Source: Eupeodes corollae (taxonomy: Eukaryota > Arthropoda > Insecta > Diptera > Syrphidae). Taken from it: DNA of 64,000 nt. The number at the start of each line of letters is the position of its first letter. The stretch's first letter is position 1. The notes beneath the pieces were generated by a model that was not told the DNA's origin, made no database searches, and worked only from the letters and a program-made list of their open reading frames with translations. Positions 11,086-23,204 of this stretch are shown piece after piece. Position numbers and translations under genes: made by a program. The stretch is from contig NC_079148.1 in NCBI RefSeq assembly GCF_945859685.1, forward strand, positions 44,837,946 to 44,901,945, in the 5' to 3' direction.

Positions 11086-11382
11086 TTCACCTTTTTTTAA
11101 CTGCTACGTTAAAAAAAAACCATCCACGGAATTTTTTTGAGAGCGCTTTCTGCATCATTATCTGTATTACAAAATTTATTTGAAGTCGATATCTTTGCTG
11201 GTTCTTGAGCTATGGACGGCGAAAAAACGTCGCGAACGTACGGACGTTCGAACGTACGCACAAGCATCTTCCTAAAAATCTTTTATTTTGACTGTAGGGA
11301 CCTTGAAACGTCGAGAAATGTCAACATTTTGAATTGGACAAATCGGACCCATTACAATTACTTCCCATAGGAAGTTAAAAAT
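11086..11382 (+). repeat. Dispersed repeat family D, copy 1
   Basis: The copy shares long matching runs with 49110-49435, for example TTTGAAGTCGATATCTTT, GAAAAAACGTCGC, CAAATCGGACCCATTA and the shared order of all other blocks. It contains the 12-bp perfect palindrome ACGTTCGAACGT (11244-11255). It ends at a small hairpin, ACTTCC-CATA-GGAAGT (11360-11375). It has no coding capacity. It may be the end of a non-autonomous DNA transposon, possibly Helitron-like, but no diagnostic terminus was found. Confidence 0.7.
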
Positions 11383-11889
11383 TTTAAGATTTCAAGACGT
11401 TGTTAGGTCCTTTCAATTTAAGTTTATCGTTCTAAGAGAGATTCTTTTAGATACTTTTGTACTCTCAGAATAATATATTATATACCACAATAATTTTATA
11501 CCTCGAACAAAGTTTTTAATCAATGGAAAAATTTTAAAAACATTTAACAATCTACAAAAAGTAATTCTCAAAAATTGGTAAAAATTATTTTTTGTTTTAT
11601 TCTTTTGATTGCTCGTAAAAGAAACACCAATATTAATAAATTGAATTTCATCACTAAATAAAATATTTTCAACAATTTTCATTTTAAATTGATCATTATT
11701 TATTTATTACTAACTGTTTCGTAGCTCAAAGGGAAATTAACTTTAATCATTTATAAATATAGATAAAACGCATGAATTTAAGAGTGGAAAAGCTTAAAAA
11801 ACACTATCGACATTTTATGTGATCTTTCCTCTATCACAATTCTTTTCGAACTAAACTATTTTACAAATACCTTCAGTAAAACAGATAAA
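11383..11889. other. AT-rich stretch, no gene recognised
   Basis: Both strands were read. There is no supported feature between the family D repeat and the LINE. Confidence 0.4.
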
Positions 11890-14200
11890 ACGAACGATGG
11901 AACGGACAATTTCAAAGTACAAAGAACGGGACTAAATGGACGCTCATAGAAACGCGACAATTGACGCACTACGTAGGCACTACGTAGGCTTATGGACAAG
12001 ACTCAAAAACTTGTACAGCCGACTTACAGACCCACATGACTTGGAGGTTAGGACACTGAAGTAAGTCGTCAATAAAAAATGTCAATCTTTTGACAAGACT
12101 CAAAAACTTGTACAGCCGACTTACAGACCCACATGACTTGGAGGTTAGGACACTGAAGTAAGTCGTCAATAAAAAATGTCAATCTTTTGATTAAGGAGAA
12201 CTACAGGTCAGTTAATTCGAGTGACCCTAGAATGTTCCCCAAAATCAACAAGATATTCAGGAAAAAAAACGATAATGATCTTCCGTGTCTTAAACTCCAA
12301 AGAACCGAACAGAACAGAGACGTACTCAGGACAGCGCAAATAGATTCAGAGGAAGCCATCTTTGACGATGACTTTTACATAATTGAAGATCCGAAGGAAA
12401 AAGTGGAGGCGGTGGGAGCTGCTTTCCAGCAAGTGTACAAGGTAAATGTTAGCATTCGCCCCAACCACGATCTGGAAAACAGAGCCCTACTAAATCACTT
12501 TTACCTCCGTAATGATATCACACATTGGCGATCTGAGGACCTCGGTTTCATGCGGTTCAATGACGATTCCTTGCCATAATGCCATAATCGCCAAGCAAAC
12601 GGGACCAAGTCCTTTGTTAGTGACGAAGGTGAGCTTCAGCTCATCTTCAACTCAATAAAAAACAAAAAGTCAGCAGGTGTCGATGGTATATAGAACGTTG
12701 TACTAAGACATTTACCGATGGAAGCAATTGACATTTACACCAAGCTCTTCAATAATGCACTGAATAATGCATATTATCCATATTATTGGAAGACCGCTGT
12801 GGTTCATCCTCTCCCGAAAAAGGAAAAGGACAACTCCAACCCGTCAAATCTTCGGTCGATAAGTCTTCTTCCGAGCATCAGCAAAGTTTTCGAAAAAATC
12901 ATTAATAGGGCTCTGACTAAGTGGGCTGCGGACAACAAAATAATTCTGGATAAATAGTAAGGGTTCAAGGCGGGTCATGACACAATTCATGCTGCGTCTA
13001 AACTCGTTTCGGATATCTAATGGAATAAATCAAAACAACAATGCACAGGTGCTGTTCTGGTTGATTTGGAAAAGGCCTTTGACACCGTATGGTTAGAGGG
13101 TCTTTACCTAAAACTGAGCAGGCTTGGCATAAGCAAGCCATTGTTGTATATACTTTATGATATGCTAAACGGTAGAAAGTTTGTTGTCAAAAGTAACAAT
13201 GTAACTTCTACCACAACATTCTCAATTAAAAATGGTCTTCAACAGGGAGCGGTGAATTCGCCGATTCTCTTCAGCATTTTCACCAGCGATCTGATAGGTA
13301 GTCTTAAAAAGGCAATTGCGTACGCCGACGATCTAATTGCGTACAAAACGGCCCGAAAGGTTGAGTTTATTAGAATTCTCTTGCAGCGTGATTTCGACAA
13401 GATTCAGCGATATTGCGACGACTGGAAACTGAAAATAAATGTCCATAAGTCGGAGACAATTCTGTTCCGGACTCCGTTGGCTACGGCCACGATTGATACG
13501 TGTAAGAATTGGCGCAAGATGGTCATCGTTGATCTTCACGGGCAGCCATTGGCGAGCAAAAGTGTAGTGAAGTACCTCGGTATCTGATACTAGGGCATAT
13601 AAATGCTGCTCTGACGAAACGGCTGTTTTATAGCAGTCGGTTTGACCCCTGAGTGAAGGTAATTTGCTACTTGGCCCTCATACGGCCAATGATCGTTTAT
13701 CTTTGTCCTGTGTGGTTCAACGTTGCCCCTTCTCAGATGAAGAAGTTTCGGGTGTTTGAGCGGCAGTGTTTACGACGCTGTATATCGAACAGCCGAATCT
13801 TCTTATGTGCATTACTATTCCAACGAGGTCCTATACAACGGGGCTCGAATCAACAGAATTGACAATTTCGTGATAAAACTCGTTCGAGGTCACATTGCAA
13901 GAGCTATGTCTTCGACCAACAATTTAATTTTCGGGGCGTTCTATCCGAACGACGAGCATTTTGAGAGTGCACGCTTGAGTGGCTTCATTCCACCAGAGGC
14001 ATTCCTCTTTTTAGACAGATGCGGTCTGATACAGGATAGATTGGCAGTTCCGTTAATCTACCACGTCAGACGAAGAACCGTGGATAGGCGACTCCTGTAC
14101 AATCGGGACGTCATGGCACAAGGCGGAGCAGAGCTCCTTCGGTTCAGTAGGGCTGTGTCCGAACGGGACCGAATAAACAATGCAAAAAAAAGATTTTAAA
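11890..14200 (+). mobile_element. I/Jockey-group LINE, reverse transcriptase pseudogene
   Basis: Reading frames chained on the plus strand give most of a non-LTR ORF2 from the linker to the C terminus. Visible parts are LIKENYRSVNSSDPRMFPK (about 12185), KSAGVDGI (12670), YWKTAVVHPLPKKEKDNSNP and LRSISLLPSISKVFEKII (12785-12905), LVDLEKAFDTVW (13057), GLQQGAVNSP, and the active site AYADDLIAY (13310-13345). Thumb and C-terminal blocks follow: KYLGI, LIRPMIVYLCPVW, IPPEAFLFLD and a basic tail ending KKRF (14199). In-frame stops lie at about 12691, 12955, 12958, 13018 and 13651, and part of the region after KYLGI is deleted. Endonuclease and RNase H are not seen. The left edge is approximate. 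Catalytic aspartates are kept, so decay is by stops and indels. Confidence 0.85.
11995..12190 (+). repeat. 97-bp perfect tandem duplication inside the LINE
   Basis: The block starting GACAAGACTCAAAAACTTGT at 11995 repeats without visible change from 12092, ending at 12190. The period of 97 is not a multiple of three, so it shifts the LINE frame. The identity of the two halves indicates a duplication much younger than the rest of the decay. Confidence 0.95.
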
Positions 14201-16428
14201 CCCAAAAAAGTTATTAACATTACTTTGAAAGTACTTCCCTTAGGGCTCCAATAATTCCAAAAATGTTCACAATGCATGTATCATTTTATAACCATTAATT
14301 AAAACAGCCTATAAATTAGAAGCCATTTTCAAATGTAATCATGATTTAAAAACCATTAATGAATTATTCATTTCTCTTCTGACCCAATGTTTAGATAATG
14401 GTTGTTTGGTTTACCTTTTAGCACTCAAAATCATCACCCCCATAAAACTTTCCCACCACTATATAATAATAATAACTTAGTTACCTTTATACAAAGAGAA
14501 AGGAAGATGATACATAATGGTCTATTTATAACACTTAATCACCCGATATATGCGCTACATGTTGTGCACCCTCTAAAACAAGAGATTATTTTTAACTTAA
14601 AGATAGGTAGACTCAAAAACCCTGCTCACATTTACTAACGTATAATGTAAAGGGCAATGTGGGTAGTAGACAAACTTTATGGCATGTTGTTAGTGGTTTT
14701 GGCCAAATACATAGGAGTATACCCAAGAACTTAAAAAGATCCCTCTTATGCCTCACCGCTTTTGCCATACTTACACATATTTTCCATCAACGTGATACCG
14801 CATCCGCAGGCTGTATTTATTTACATTAATTAGATACTCGACCGTTAACTAAACTTTACTCATATATGATTCAAATACACGTGGACCTTATTTTTGCCAT
14901 GATGGGTTATATCACATATTATGAGACAACATGTCTCTCTTTCCTGTTTTGTCATTTTATATGAACCAGAAATTTAAATAAAACAAAATATAGGTTAAAT
15001 TAAATAAATAAATAAAACAAAAAAAAAATTAAACAACAACAGTGTGTTATTGGTAAACCAGAAAGTTGTGCTACAACCAGGTGAACATAATATCATGGTA
15101 ACCAGAGTTTCCTGGTGGTTGGCCAATTCAAGTGATATGGTATGTATACTGTTATGTTGGGGTTGTATATATGAGCTGAGCTATATAGAAAACCCACGAA
15201 ACACTTTTATGAATATAACACCCATCAGCTGATGGAAAACTAAATTGTTTCGTAACCAATGTAGGTCTGGAAAGGTATCATGATGGCTATAGATTTTTGA
15301 ACTGTTACCATAAACTGGTAGAATCTCACACCTTAGTCGTGTCGGTTTCAACGTGATCAGCTTGTTTGGTGTTTGGATAGAATGTAAACCAAGAATCCCA
15401 ACTCAACTCAGACAGCAGCCGTTGGTTAGGGTAAAAGTTTTGTGAAGAAGTTAATGAAAGAGCCAAAATGAAGGTTTGTTTGGTACTTCTTATATAGCAA
15501 ATATATACCAAAATGAAAACATTTGATACCTCGGGGATAGAAGTTAGCCAATATTAGGTAAACTAGGAAAGAGAGTGTGGGAAGCGACATACATTGATAA
15601 TTTCCCATTGGTAACCTTTAAAGTGATTATTTGTTTTGCAACTAGCGGAATTGTCCTTTGAAGAACTTTGATTTATATGATAATTTATTTTTAATTTTGT
15701 CAAATTTTACCAACAATTTTTTGCGTATGATGAAATATTGTTCAGTTGGTTGGAAATTAATATTAAACAGTTTTCAAAAGAAAAATCTATTCAATTTGTT
15801 GGACAAAATAAGTAAAGAAATTTATTGTTCGTAGTGTTGCTGAAATATTCGAAATAAAAAATATGAATTATTTAAGGTTTCTTTATCTATAAGAAAAAAA
15901 GGGGAAATATTGCTTGATCTTCAAACAAGTCCGCTCCTATCACACAATTTTTTGTCGGAATAATCACCCGTTTAAAAGACGAGTTCCCAGTGTGTTCGAT
16001 AAACTTAAATACACTGATGTTGCATTGTTAGACAATTAAATATCACTCATACTCCACGTTGAATGAAATGTAAGAACCTAAAACACCAATGCACTTGAGA
16101 CAGTAGATGGAAATCCGATGTAGCCGATTTCACAAAAAGAAGAACTCAGATTGTTTCAGCCTAACTATGTTATTCTTGCAGTCGGAAGCTGACCTTAATT
16201 TTATTCGATAATCAACTTAAACGATAAGGATATTTTCTGAGCGTAAGTCAACACACAACATTGAAGCTTTAGATCGGATATCAATCATTACGAAATCTGA
16301 GACGTTCTATTAAAGAAGCTCGAAACTGTATGTGTGTGTTGGGCTAGTGCCGCTATCAGCCCCCATTCTTTGATAACAAAATTGAAATTGCTTTCAACAG
16401 AACTGAAAAAGGAAAAGAAAAGTAGGAA
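14201..16428. other. No gene recognised
   Basis: Composition is slightly less AT-rich at 15040-15640, but no frame gives a protein I recognise. The part from about 15950 to 16428 may be the 5' region of the following mariner or of another unknown repeat. Confidence 0.35.
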
Positions 16429-17690
16429 ATGTTCACCGAGATCGAAAAACATAAGACTTTTTTTGCGATAGAATTGTGGACTAGGTCTATGCGAAAAAGC
16501 TATTATCTTCTTGGGAACACTGGTTTAAAAGCTGACGAACGCTTCTTGTTTTGTTTCACTGTCAAACATCTTCAATTCCATAATTTATCGACGAACCGTC
16601 TTACAAACGAACAACGCTTGCAAATTATTTAATTTTATTATCAAAACGCGTGCTTTGTTAAGAATGTTCATCGCAAGCTTCTTACATTTTAGTGTCAGTT
16701 TAATCGACCCACTGAAGTGGCTATTCGGACTATTCTGACTAATATTTCGCACCAAATTTACATTGTTGGACATTAAACACCAAAACACGCTTACGTAGAG
16801 TGCGAACTGAAGAAAATTTCGCAGCTGTATCGGCCAATTATCAATTCGTTGTCGTTCGCAGCAATTGTTCGTCTGTAACTCAACAACGTGGAAAATTTTG
16901 CATAAGGATTTAAGTATGATGGCTTTCAAAATATAGCTGATGTAAGAATTGAAGCCGAACGAACTACTGCAACTTAAAATTTTTGGTGAATGGGCTCTTG
17001 GAAAGTTGGCCGAAGATCCACTTTCTTACCGAAAAATTGTGTTCAGCGACGAAGCTCATTTTTGGCTCAATGGGTACGTAAATAAGCAGAATTGTCGATT
17101 TTGGAGTGAATATCAGCCAGAAACATTGCAAGAGCTACCAATGCACCCAGAAAAAGTCACAGATTGGTGCGGTTTATGGGCTGGTGGCATCATGGGACCG
17201 TACTTCTTCAAAGATGATGCGAATGGTAAGGTAACTGAGAATGCTGATCGCTACCGTGAGATGATATCCAAATTTTTTTAGCTAAAATGCAAGAGCTTGA
17301 CTTGCATAAAATGTGATTTCAACAAGGTTCCACGGGCCACACAGCACGCGCAACAATGGACTTATTGAGAGGCGATATCGGTGAACGTTTTATTTCACGT
17401 TTAAGACCGGTCACTTTGCCGCCTAGATCGGGCGATTTAAGGACTGTAGACTATTTTTTGTGGGGCTATTTAAAAGCTCATGTCTATATAGACAAGCCTG
17501 CTTCAATTGACGCATTGCAAGACAACATTGAAGCATTTAAGGTCAACAGCAGTCAAGGTCAACATTTGCGTAAAATAATCTTCAAACACTAAATTATACG
17601 GACCGCATTATCGATTCAAAGAAATATTTCATGCACTTTTCTGAATTTTGTGTTTATTTTTTTTTGTTGAAAAACTTTCCTACAGCTTTA
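16429..17690 (+). mobile_element. Mariner transposase pseudogene
   Basis: Plus-strand frames together cover most of a Tc1/mariner transposase. The N-terminal NRLTNEQRLQII (about 16590-16630) is followed by a stop-rich helix-turn-helix half (16630-16945). The catalytic half at 16949-17281 shows IFGEWALGKLAEDPL, the first catalytic Asp in VFSDEAHFWLNGYVNKQN, and GLWAGGIMGPYFFKDD. The middle Asp region, at about 17310-17350, is damaged. The last part (17356-17592) has PPRSGDLRTVDYFLWGYLK, with the third acidic residue, and ends GQHLRKIIFKH. A sequence resembling a mariner inverted terminus, GAAAAACTTTCCTACAGC, lies at about 17668-17688; I could not find its partner upstream. Several stops and frameshifts make it inactive. 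Confidence 0.85.
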
Positions 17691-18987
17691 CAACGTTACA
17701 AACGCCATCAGTCAAATTCATTTTGATTTAAAAGCGCACGTTATCCGAAAACACGAATCGAAAACCAACATTCAAAGATATCCTACACGCTTTAGTTTGA
17801 TTTACGAATTTTGCAGAAAATAAGGACTTAATGAAAGCTCCTATATTAAGGTTTAGAATCAAAGTTTATCCAGTAGATAGGCATTTTTTCGGTTTTGTCC
17901 TTCTTCTTAATATTTGATTATAGAAATTTCTTAAAACAATACTCAAAGTATATTTAATAAAATAACTTCTTCTTTTTTTCCCTATAAATCTCTTCAACAA
18001 AGTTTCTTTTTTCTTCATTAATTGCCAAAACAAGTATATAAACCCAAATAAGCCAATAATCGTATATATACATTCATTTTGCTAAGTTCCATAGACTTTT
18101 CTGAGTAAAAAAGTTTTAATAAGAAAAAGCAAAACAAAAACAAATACAATAAAAATCAAAATGAACTTCATTAATAATTAATCCTACCTAGACGTACTCA
18201 TAAGAGAAAATAAATAAATATCAATTTTGTGAAAAAATATAATTATAAGGCAAATATATCACCATAAAAAACCACTTGTAGCTTTTATACAATCAATCCC
18301 ATCATAATCCAGCAAAATATAACATCAAGTTTCTTATAAAAGTTCTTTATAAAATAAAAGAATCTTTTAAGAGCATTAAGCATAACTATACTTATTTATA
18401 TCAAAAGGAACACATCATACCCGTATATTGAATATTTCATTATTTTTCTCACAATGACAACTCTCAACTAATACATATGAAAGGAAGGAGACAATAATAA
18501 TACCAGCAAATTATTTGAATAAAAAGACCGTTTGTGAAAGGACTTAGAAGCGCCATGCCACATCAATTTCAATACAAGATTGTTACCTCCAACTGACTTT
18601 TGTATATAACATTTTATATTGATCCTCTTATGCATGAGTCCTTTACAAAAGGATTAATAAATAAATTTTGAAAATACATAATAATAAAGTGATGGGTACC
18701 TTTTATAACTTTATCCTTCTATCAAAATCTGATTTAGACAGAACAGACAAGGACAAGTCTGATTTATTGAATCGTTTATTTTCATTTTCACAAAGGACCA
18801 TGGTTCAAGACGATTCTCTATGTTTTATCCTCTTTCCATAACAAAAACTAGATATTTGTTTGTTATCAATAGAAACAGAATTCTCTCTATCTCAGTTTTT
18901 TTTGTTCTCCCTAAAATTTGTGTCCTTCGCTCTTTAGGTTCATTGCCTGGAAAATAATTCAAAACTCAAAATTGCTGAGGAGAAGTA

Positions 18988-19010
18988 TCGTCGTCGTCGT
19001 CGTCATCATC
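18988..19010 (+). repeat. (TCG)n(TCA)n microsatellite
   Basis: Five TCG units are followed by TCA/ATC units. Similar trinucleotide tracts occur at 32080 and 58788. Confidence 0.9.
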
Positions 19011-20115
19011 CTTGCAAAATTTCAATATAATATTTTGCTGCAAAGCAGGAAATGACACTCGTGTCGGTTTAGGGATGAGTTATTCAATTCTGCTTTCCAA
19101 AAAAGGAGTAAAAGAGGAAAAGGATGTGGAATTAAGTTGCTTTCTGGAAAATTTGATTTTTGTACTCACACACCAAAATCAAATTGAAAGCATCAGATGT
19201 ACCTATGGGAGTGTAAGAGACCGCATCTCCTCATCACCATGTATCTTACATCAGATAAAAGCATCACCAATGAATTCCTTTCAAAATAATTTGAATTAAA
19301 CTCCTCCCTCCCTTACCCTCACCTCTTTGAAAATCAAACGCTTATGATGAAAATTTTCGGCTTAAGTTTGAGAAGGAAAGAGAGAGAAAGGTTTTCTCTT
19401 GCTAGAAACTTCTATAAAATCAAACGAATACGAAAAGAAAAAAGTCGAAGACCTTTTATAATTGAGTTCAATATTCCGACACTTTGGAAATTCACTTTAT
19501 AATCATTTTCCAAAGTTGTTTAAGGCTGGACTAGACCGAGACAGAGATGAAGGGATACGATGTCACAGCAGCAGCGCAGTGTCAGCGTCAGCGTATAGAA
19601 TCGAGTCATAGTCCTTCTCTTCATACATAATAGTATATCGCTGTAAGGCTCTGGCGCTGCTGTTTGATTGTTGTGAATACTTCACTGTTCATAAAGTATT
19701 CGAAGAATATTTCTGTAGCGCTTGCTTGTATACAGGATACCTACTTAATGAATTCTTGCCTTAAGCCATCGATCGTCATTTTGCTCGTTGAAAATTGTAA
19801 AATTTTCGAACTATGAGAAACAGGAACATTTTAAGAGGGGTCCTTATTTTGGCCTTCGCTTGAAGCAGGTGTATAGTCGTTCAAAATCGTGTCGTCGTCG
19901 TAGTCGTTGTCGCAGTCAACATTGCTGCTTGTCGGGAACAGCATTAAGGTGAATATGAAAATTTAATTGGAATATTTGGCAAAAGTCCTGCGGCAAAATT
20001 AAATCCAGCAACCTACCAATACATACATATTTACAGCAGAGTTTTTTTTAACTATTTTTCTTCTGCATTGCAAGGACTTGGATATAAGAAAATAAAAAAC
20101 TATATTACGAAACCT

Positions 20116-20146
20116 CACTGTGCGCAATTAAAGCGCACAACCAGTG
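20116..20146. other. Short GC-rich hairpin
   Basis: CACTGTGCGC and GCGCACAACCAGTG can pair as a stem with a small bulge around the loop AATTAAA. It stands out in AT-rich sequence. No T run follows, and its function is unknown. Confidence 0.4.
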
Positions 20147-21774
20147 CCGGATTTTTAACATTTTTCTTGTCATTATAATGCAAAGGTTTGGATATTCACC
20201 TTTCTACAAGTAAATGAAGGTGAATGTAGTTTGGAAAGCTGCCCGGAAAGGATAACAAAATCTTTTTCTTGATTTCTTTTTTTGACATTTAATCCGTTGG
20301 CAGGCTTTCAGAGATCAAGATATAACTTTGTGTTAAACACTGCAAGAAACAAGTACAAAATTTGTCATGTTTCCGTGACGAAAAAAAAGTATTTTAATAG
20401 AAAACATCCCACTTCTGATTTGTGAAACTGGAGAAACTTAAGACATTTTGCCCTAACACTAGGCCTCAATGTAGTTAAGTTCAACACTGTTTCTAATAGG
20501 CAAGGCCAAAAATATAATTTGCCATGACAAATAGCCCCTCATAAATATTTCGTTTGATTCTGGTAGCCTGAAACCGAAACCTGACACAACGTGAGGTAAA
20601 TTTCGTAATCAAAAATAATTTCAATGTGGATGTCTTTTTTGAATTCTTCTTTTTTTTAATTTCTTCGTCCTTTCTACTTGCTGTACAAATATATACATAT
20701 ACCCTACCCATACCTCCTGTGTATGTATTACCATTAAACAAGAGGAGACCTTGCTTTTACAGGGTTAAGGAGTTGGAGGATTATAATTTTGTGTTGTAAT
20801 GGACTTTCAGGTTTTCATTAACGCTTTTTGTTAATTTTGTATTCGTTTCATGTTGAAGATGTTTTGTGTTTTTTTTGTTTCTTTAATTTTTCTGTAATTT
20901 TTTTTTTCAAGCTCGAAGGGAAAAGGTTTTGTTTGTTTTGAGTTTTTTTTTGTTCTTATATAAAATTTTATGGTGTAACACTTTGTTTTGCATTGAATTT
21001 AAATGGTGTCCAATGAGGTTAAGATGATGATTGTGAAGAGGTTTTGAGTAGGTACCTATACTACACTCTCATAGTTGTTGGCGGTGTGAAGGTTTTTTAA
21101 TTTTTTTTTTATTTTTTTGTTTATGTTTTTTCTTGGGTTGGGGTTGTGTAAGAAGAGCGACACTGAGGATGATGGGGATATTTTGTTGTTTCAAGGCTGT
21201 TTTAAAGGATTTTAAATGGGTGTTTATGTCGGTAATTATTTTTTAAATGAGCAGAAAACTTTATATTTTTGTGTATAGAGGCATTTCTAATTTTTCCTTT
21301 TTTTTTAAATATTTTAGAAGGTTGGTTGCTGTGGTTTTTCAAGCAAAAAATGTTTGGGCTTATTGTTTTAAATTACGTATATTTTTTTTGGAAACATAAA
21401 AATCAAACAAAAAAAAAATAATAAAAATATAACTAAAGAATTTAAAAGAATTTTCAAAAGAGCTTTCAATGAATTCTTTATTTTTCTGAATTTTCGATTT
21501 TTTGACATAAAAATTAAAAACAGAAAAAAGAATTTAATTTAATTTTTGACAGCCTGCAACGATAGCGTAGAAATTAAATTACGAAAAGAACTCAAATAAA
21601 GAATAATTTATGTTGACGAATTTTTATGGTTTGTTTTTCGGTATACACTTTTAAAACACGAGAAACTAAAATTTTTACCAAAAATTTCTTCAAATGAAAA
21701 TTTGAAAATTTGAAAGAATTTCAAATTGATTTTTTTTTAAAGATTGAAATGAATGTTCGTTAATCGTAGACGTG

Positions 21775-22100
21775 GTGACCCTTCACAGTCGACTCTTTAA
21801 CGTTTGGTGGCAAAATTTGAGACGACACGCGACGTTTTGAGTAAACAATAAGCCAACACTCGTTTGTTCAAGGAACGCAATATCGGCCGAGAATATCAAA
21901 GCGGTATGTGAAAGTGTACAGCAGAACACGACGGTCTATTGCTCGCCGTGCAGAACAACTTAGCCTTTCGTAAACTTCAACTTGGCGAATTTTGCGTCGG
22001 GACCGGTACTTGGGCCTACACCCGTACAAGACCCAACTTACTAATTCCTAAACTTTTAAGCTCAATGTTTATGACCAAAGACAACGCCGCTTGTTTACTG
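21775..22100 (+). mobile_element. Mariner transposase pseudogene, left part
   Basis: Frames on the plus strand show a mariner N-terminal half: REN-IKAVCESVQQNT, then RRAEQLSLSRTSTWRILRRD and YLGLHPYKTQLTNS, ending QRQRRLFT at 22098. Stops and frame changes are present. The sequence is interrupted at 22100 by a LINE fragment and continues at 22920. It belongs to a different mariner lineage from the copy at 16.4 kb. Confidence 0.8.
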
Positions 22101-22915
22101 GTTAGGTTAGGTTAGGTTATAGTAGCTGTTGAAGATAGAAACGGACACACTTAGTCCAGTTTAATGGCCCATTGTCATACCACATGTTTTTTGAGGCTTT
22201 CTCTTGAGCTCAATGGAACCAGTTTGAGTTCCTTACGGAACGTGAGAGGCGCCTAGGTAATTCTTGCGTTTTTGAGCAAGAGCAGGGCATGCACAGAGAA
22301 GGTGAAGAACTGTTTCCTCCTCTTCCTCGTTCATACAGCTTCTGCAAAAGTCGTTTGAGGATACGCGTAGACGTTTGGAGTGCTTTCTTGTTTGATAGTG
22401 TTTGGTTACGACTACTCTTACCGAGTTTATATGCGATCTGCTTAGAAATAGCAAGCACCTTGAATGTTTTAAATCTAGTGTTGGCCAGATGTTTTTTGTG
22501 ACCTGACATGTGGTGATGTTGTTCCACCTCGTGCTTGCCTTCTTAATAGCTTCTTGCATTAGTAACGGTTTACAAGTAGCGAATGGTATGCCAGTATGTG
22601 CCAAACGTGATGATGGGCTGCACTGTACTGTTCCTGGCGAGTTCATCTGCTCGCTATGCTCACTATGACCCGGCACCCAGCAAAGGTGAATATTAAACTG
22701 TTATGGACTGTTATAGAGTTTATAGAAACGGAGTCCAGAGATTTAATAGCAGCCTGAATATCTGAGAAAATACGGATATCAGATGTTGATATTACGTTTT
22801 CTTTAAGACAGGACAAGACTTCTTTCATCGCCAAAATTTCCGCCTGGAACACGCTACAATGATTGGGAAGGCGCAATGAAAGACTTAAATTCAGTCGTTC
22901 AGAGTTCACACCACC
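22101..22915 (-). mobile_element. 5'-truncated LINE fragment: RNase H domain and C-terminal zinc knuckle
   Basis: On the minus strand the fragment begins in an RNase H domain: NSERLNLSLSLRLPNHCSVF, QAEILAMKEVLSC with its Glu, and the Asp in IFSDIQAAIKSLDS (22909 to 22690). After a frameshift come PGHSEHSEQ, a linker and a C-terminal Cys/His cluster, DFCRSCMNEEEEETVLHLL-CACPALA (about 22350-22260). It ends with a short 3' UTR and a tail that reads GGTTAGGTTAGGTTAGGTTA on the plus strand (22100-22119). RNase H plus this cluster fits I, LOA or related clades; I cannot choose. Reverse transcriptase is absent, as expected for 5' truncation. The insertion is flanked by ACTG on both sides. Confidence 0.8.
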
Positions 22916-23045
22916 ACTGACCGGGACTCAAATCATTTGAAAGAGAATCCCACTTTTTGCTGATAAATCATCTTTAGTGACGAGGCGCATTTTTGGATGA
23001 ATTTCTGTGTTTACAAGCAAACCTATCGTATATAGGTTGATAATG
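22916..23045 (+). mobile_element. Mariner transposase pseudogene, right part
   Basis: This directly continues the transposase interrupted at 22100: SNHLKENPTF, two stops, then IIFSDEAHFWMNFCVYKQTY, which contains the first catalytic Asp. Similarity stops near 23040, so the middle and C-terminal catalytic regions are lost. Confidence 0.8.
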
Positions 23046-23204
23046 AAAAATTCGACTTGAATGAAAGTATGTATCATTGTAAAATTCACAAAGTAAAGTT
23101 AATGCAAAAATAATGATTAATAAGCTTTTGCAAATTAAGATTTTTTACACACAAAAATATCTTTATATGCCAAAAATGTAGTGTAAGCCTTAAGAAAAAG
23201 GAAA

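Larger units (their letters stand above)
17691..21770. other. Mostly AT-rich DNA with scattered simple repeats, no gene recognised
   Basis: Short ORFs (for example 19012-19299 and the minus-strand one at 20493-20741) have no recognisable family and sit in low-complexity sequence. A (TCG)n/(TCA)n tract lies at 18988-19010. Poly(T) runs are frequent from 20870 to 21400. This could be intron or UTR of an unseen gene. Confidence 0.35.

Noticed and set aside
16585..16929. Minus-strand ORF of 114 codons
   Set aside because: Antisense to the stop-rich N-terminal half of the mariner pseudogene. No family features of its own.
22100..22119. An interstitial telomere
   Set aside because: Only about three TTAGG units are present and they sit exactly at the 3' end of a LINE fragment, which explains them better.
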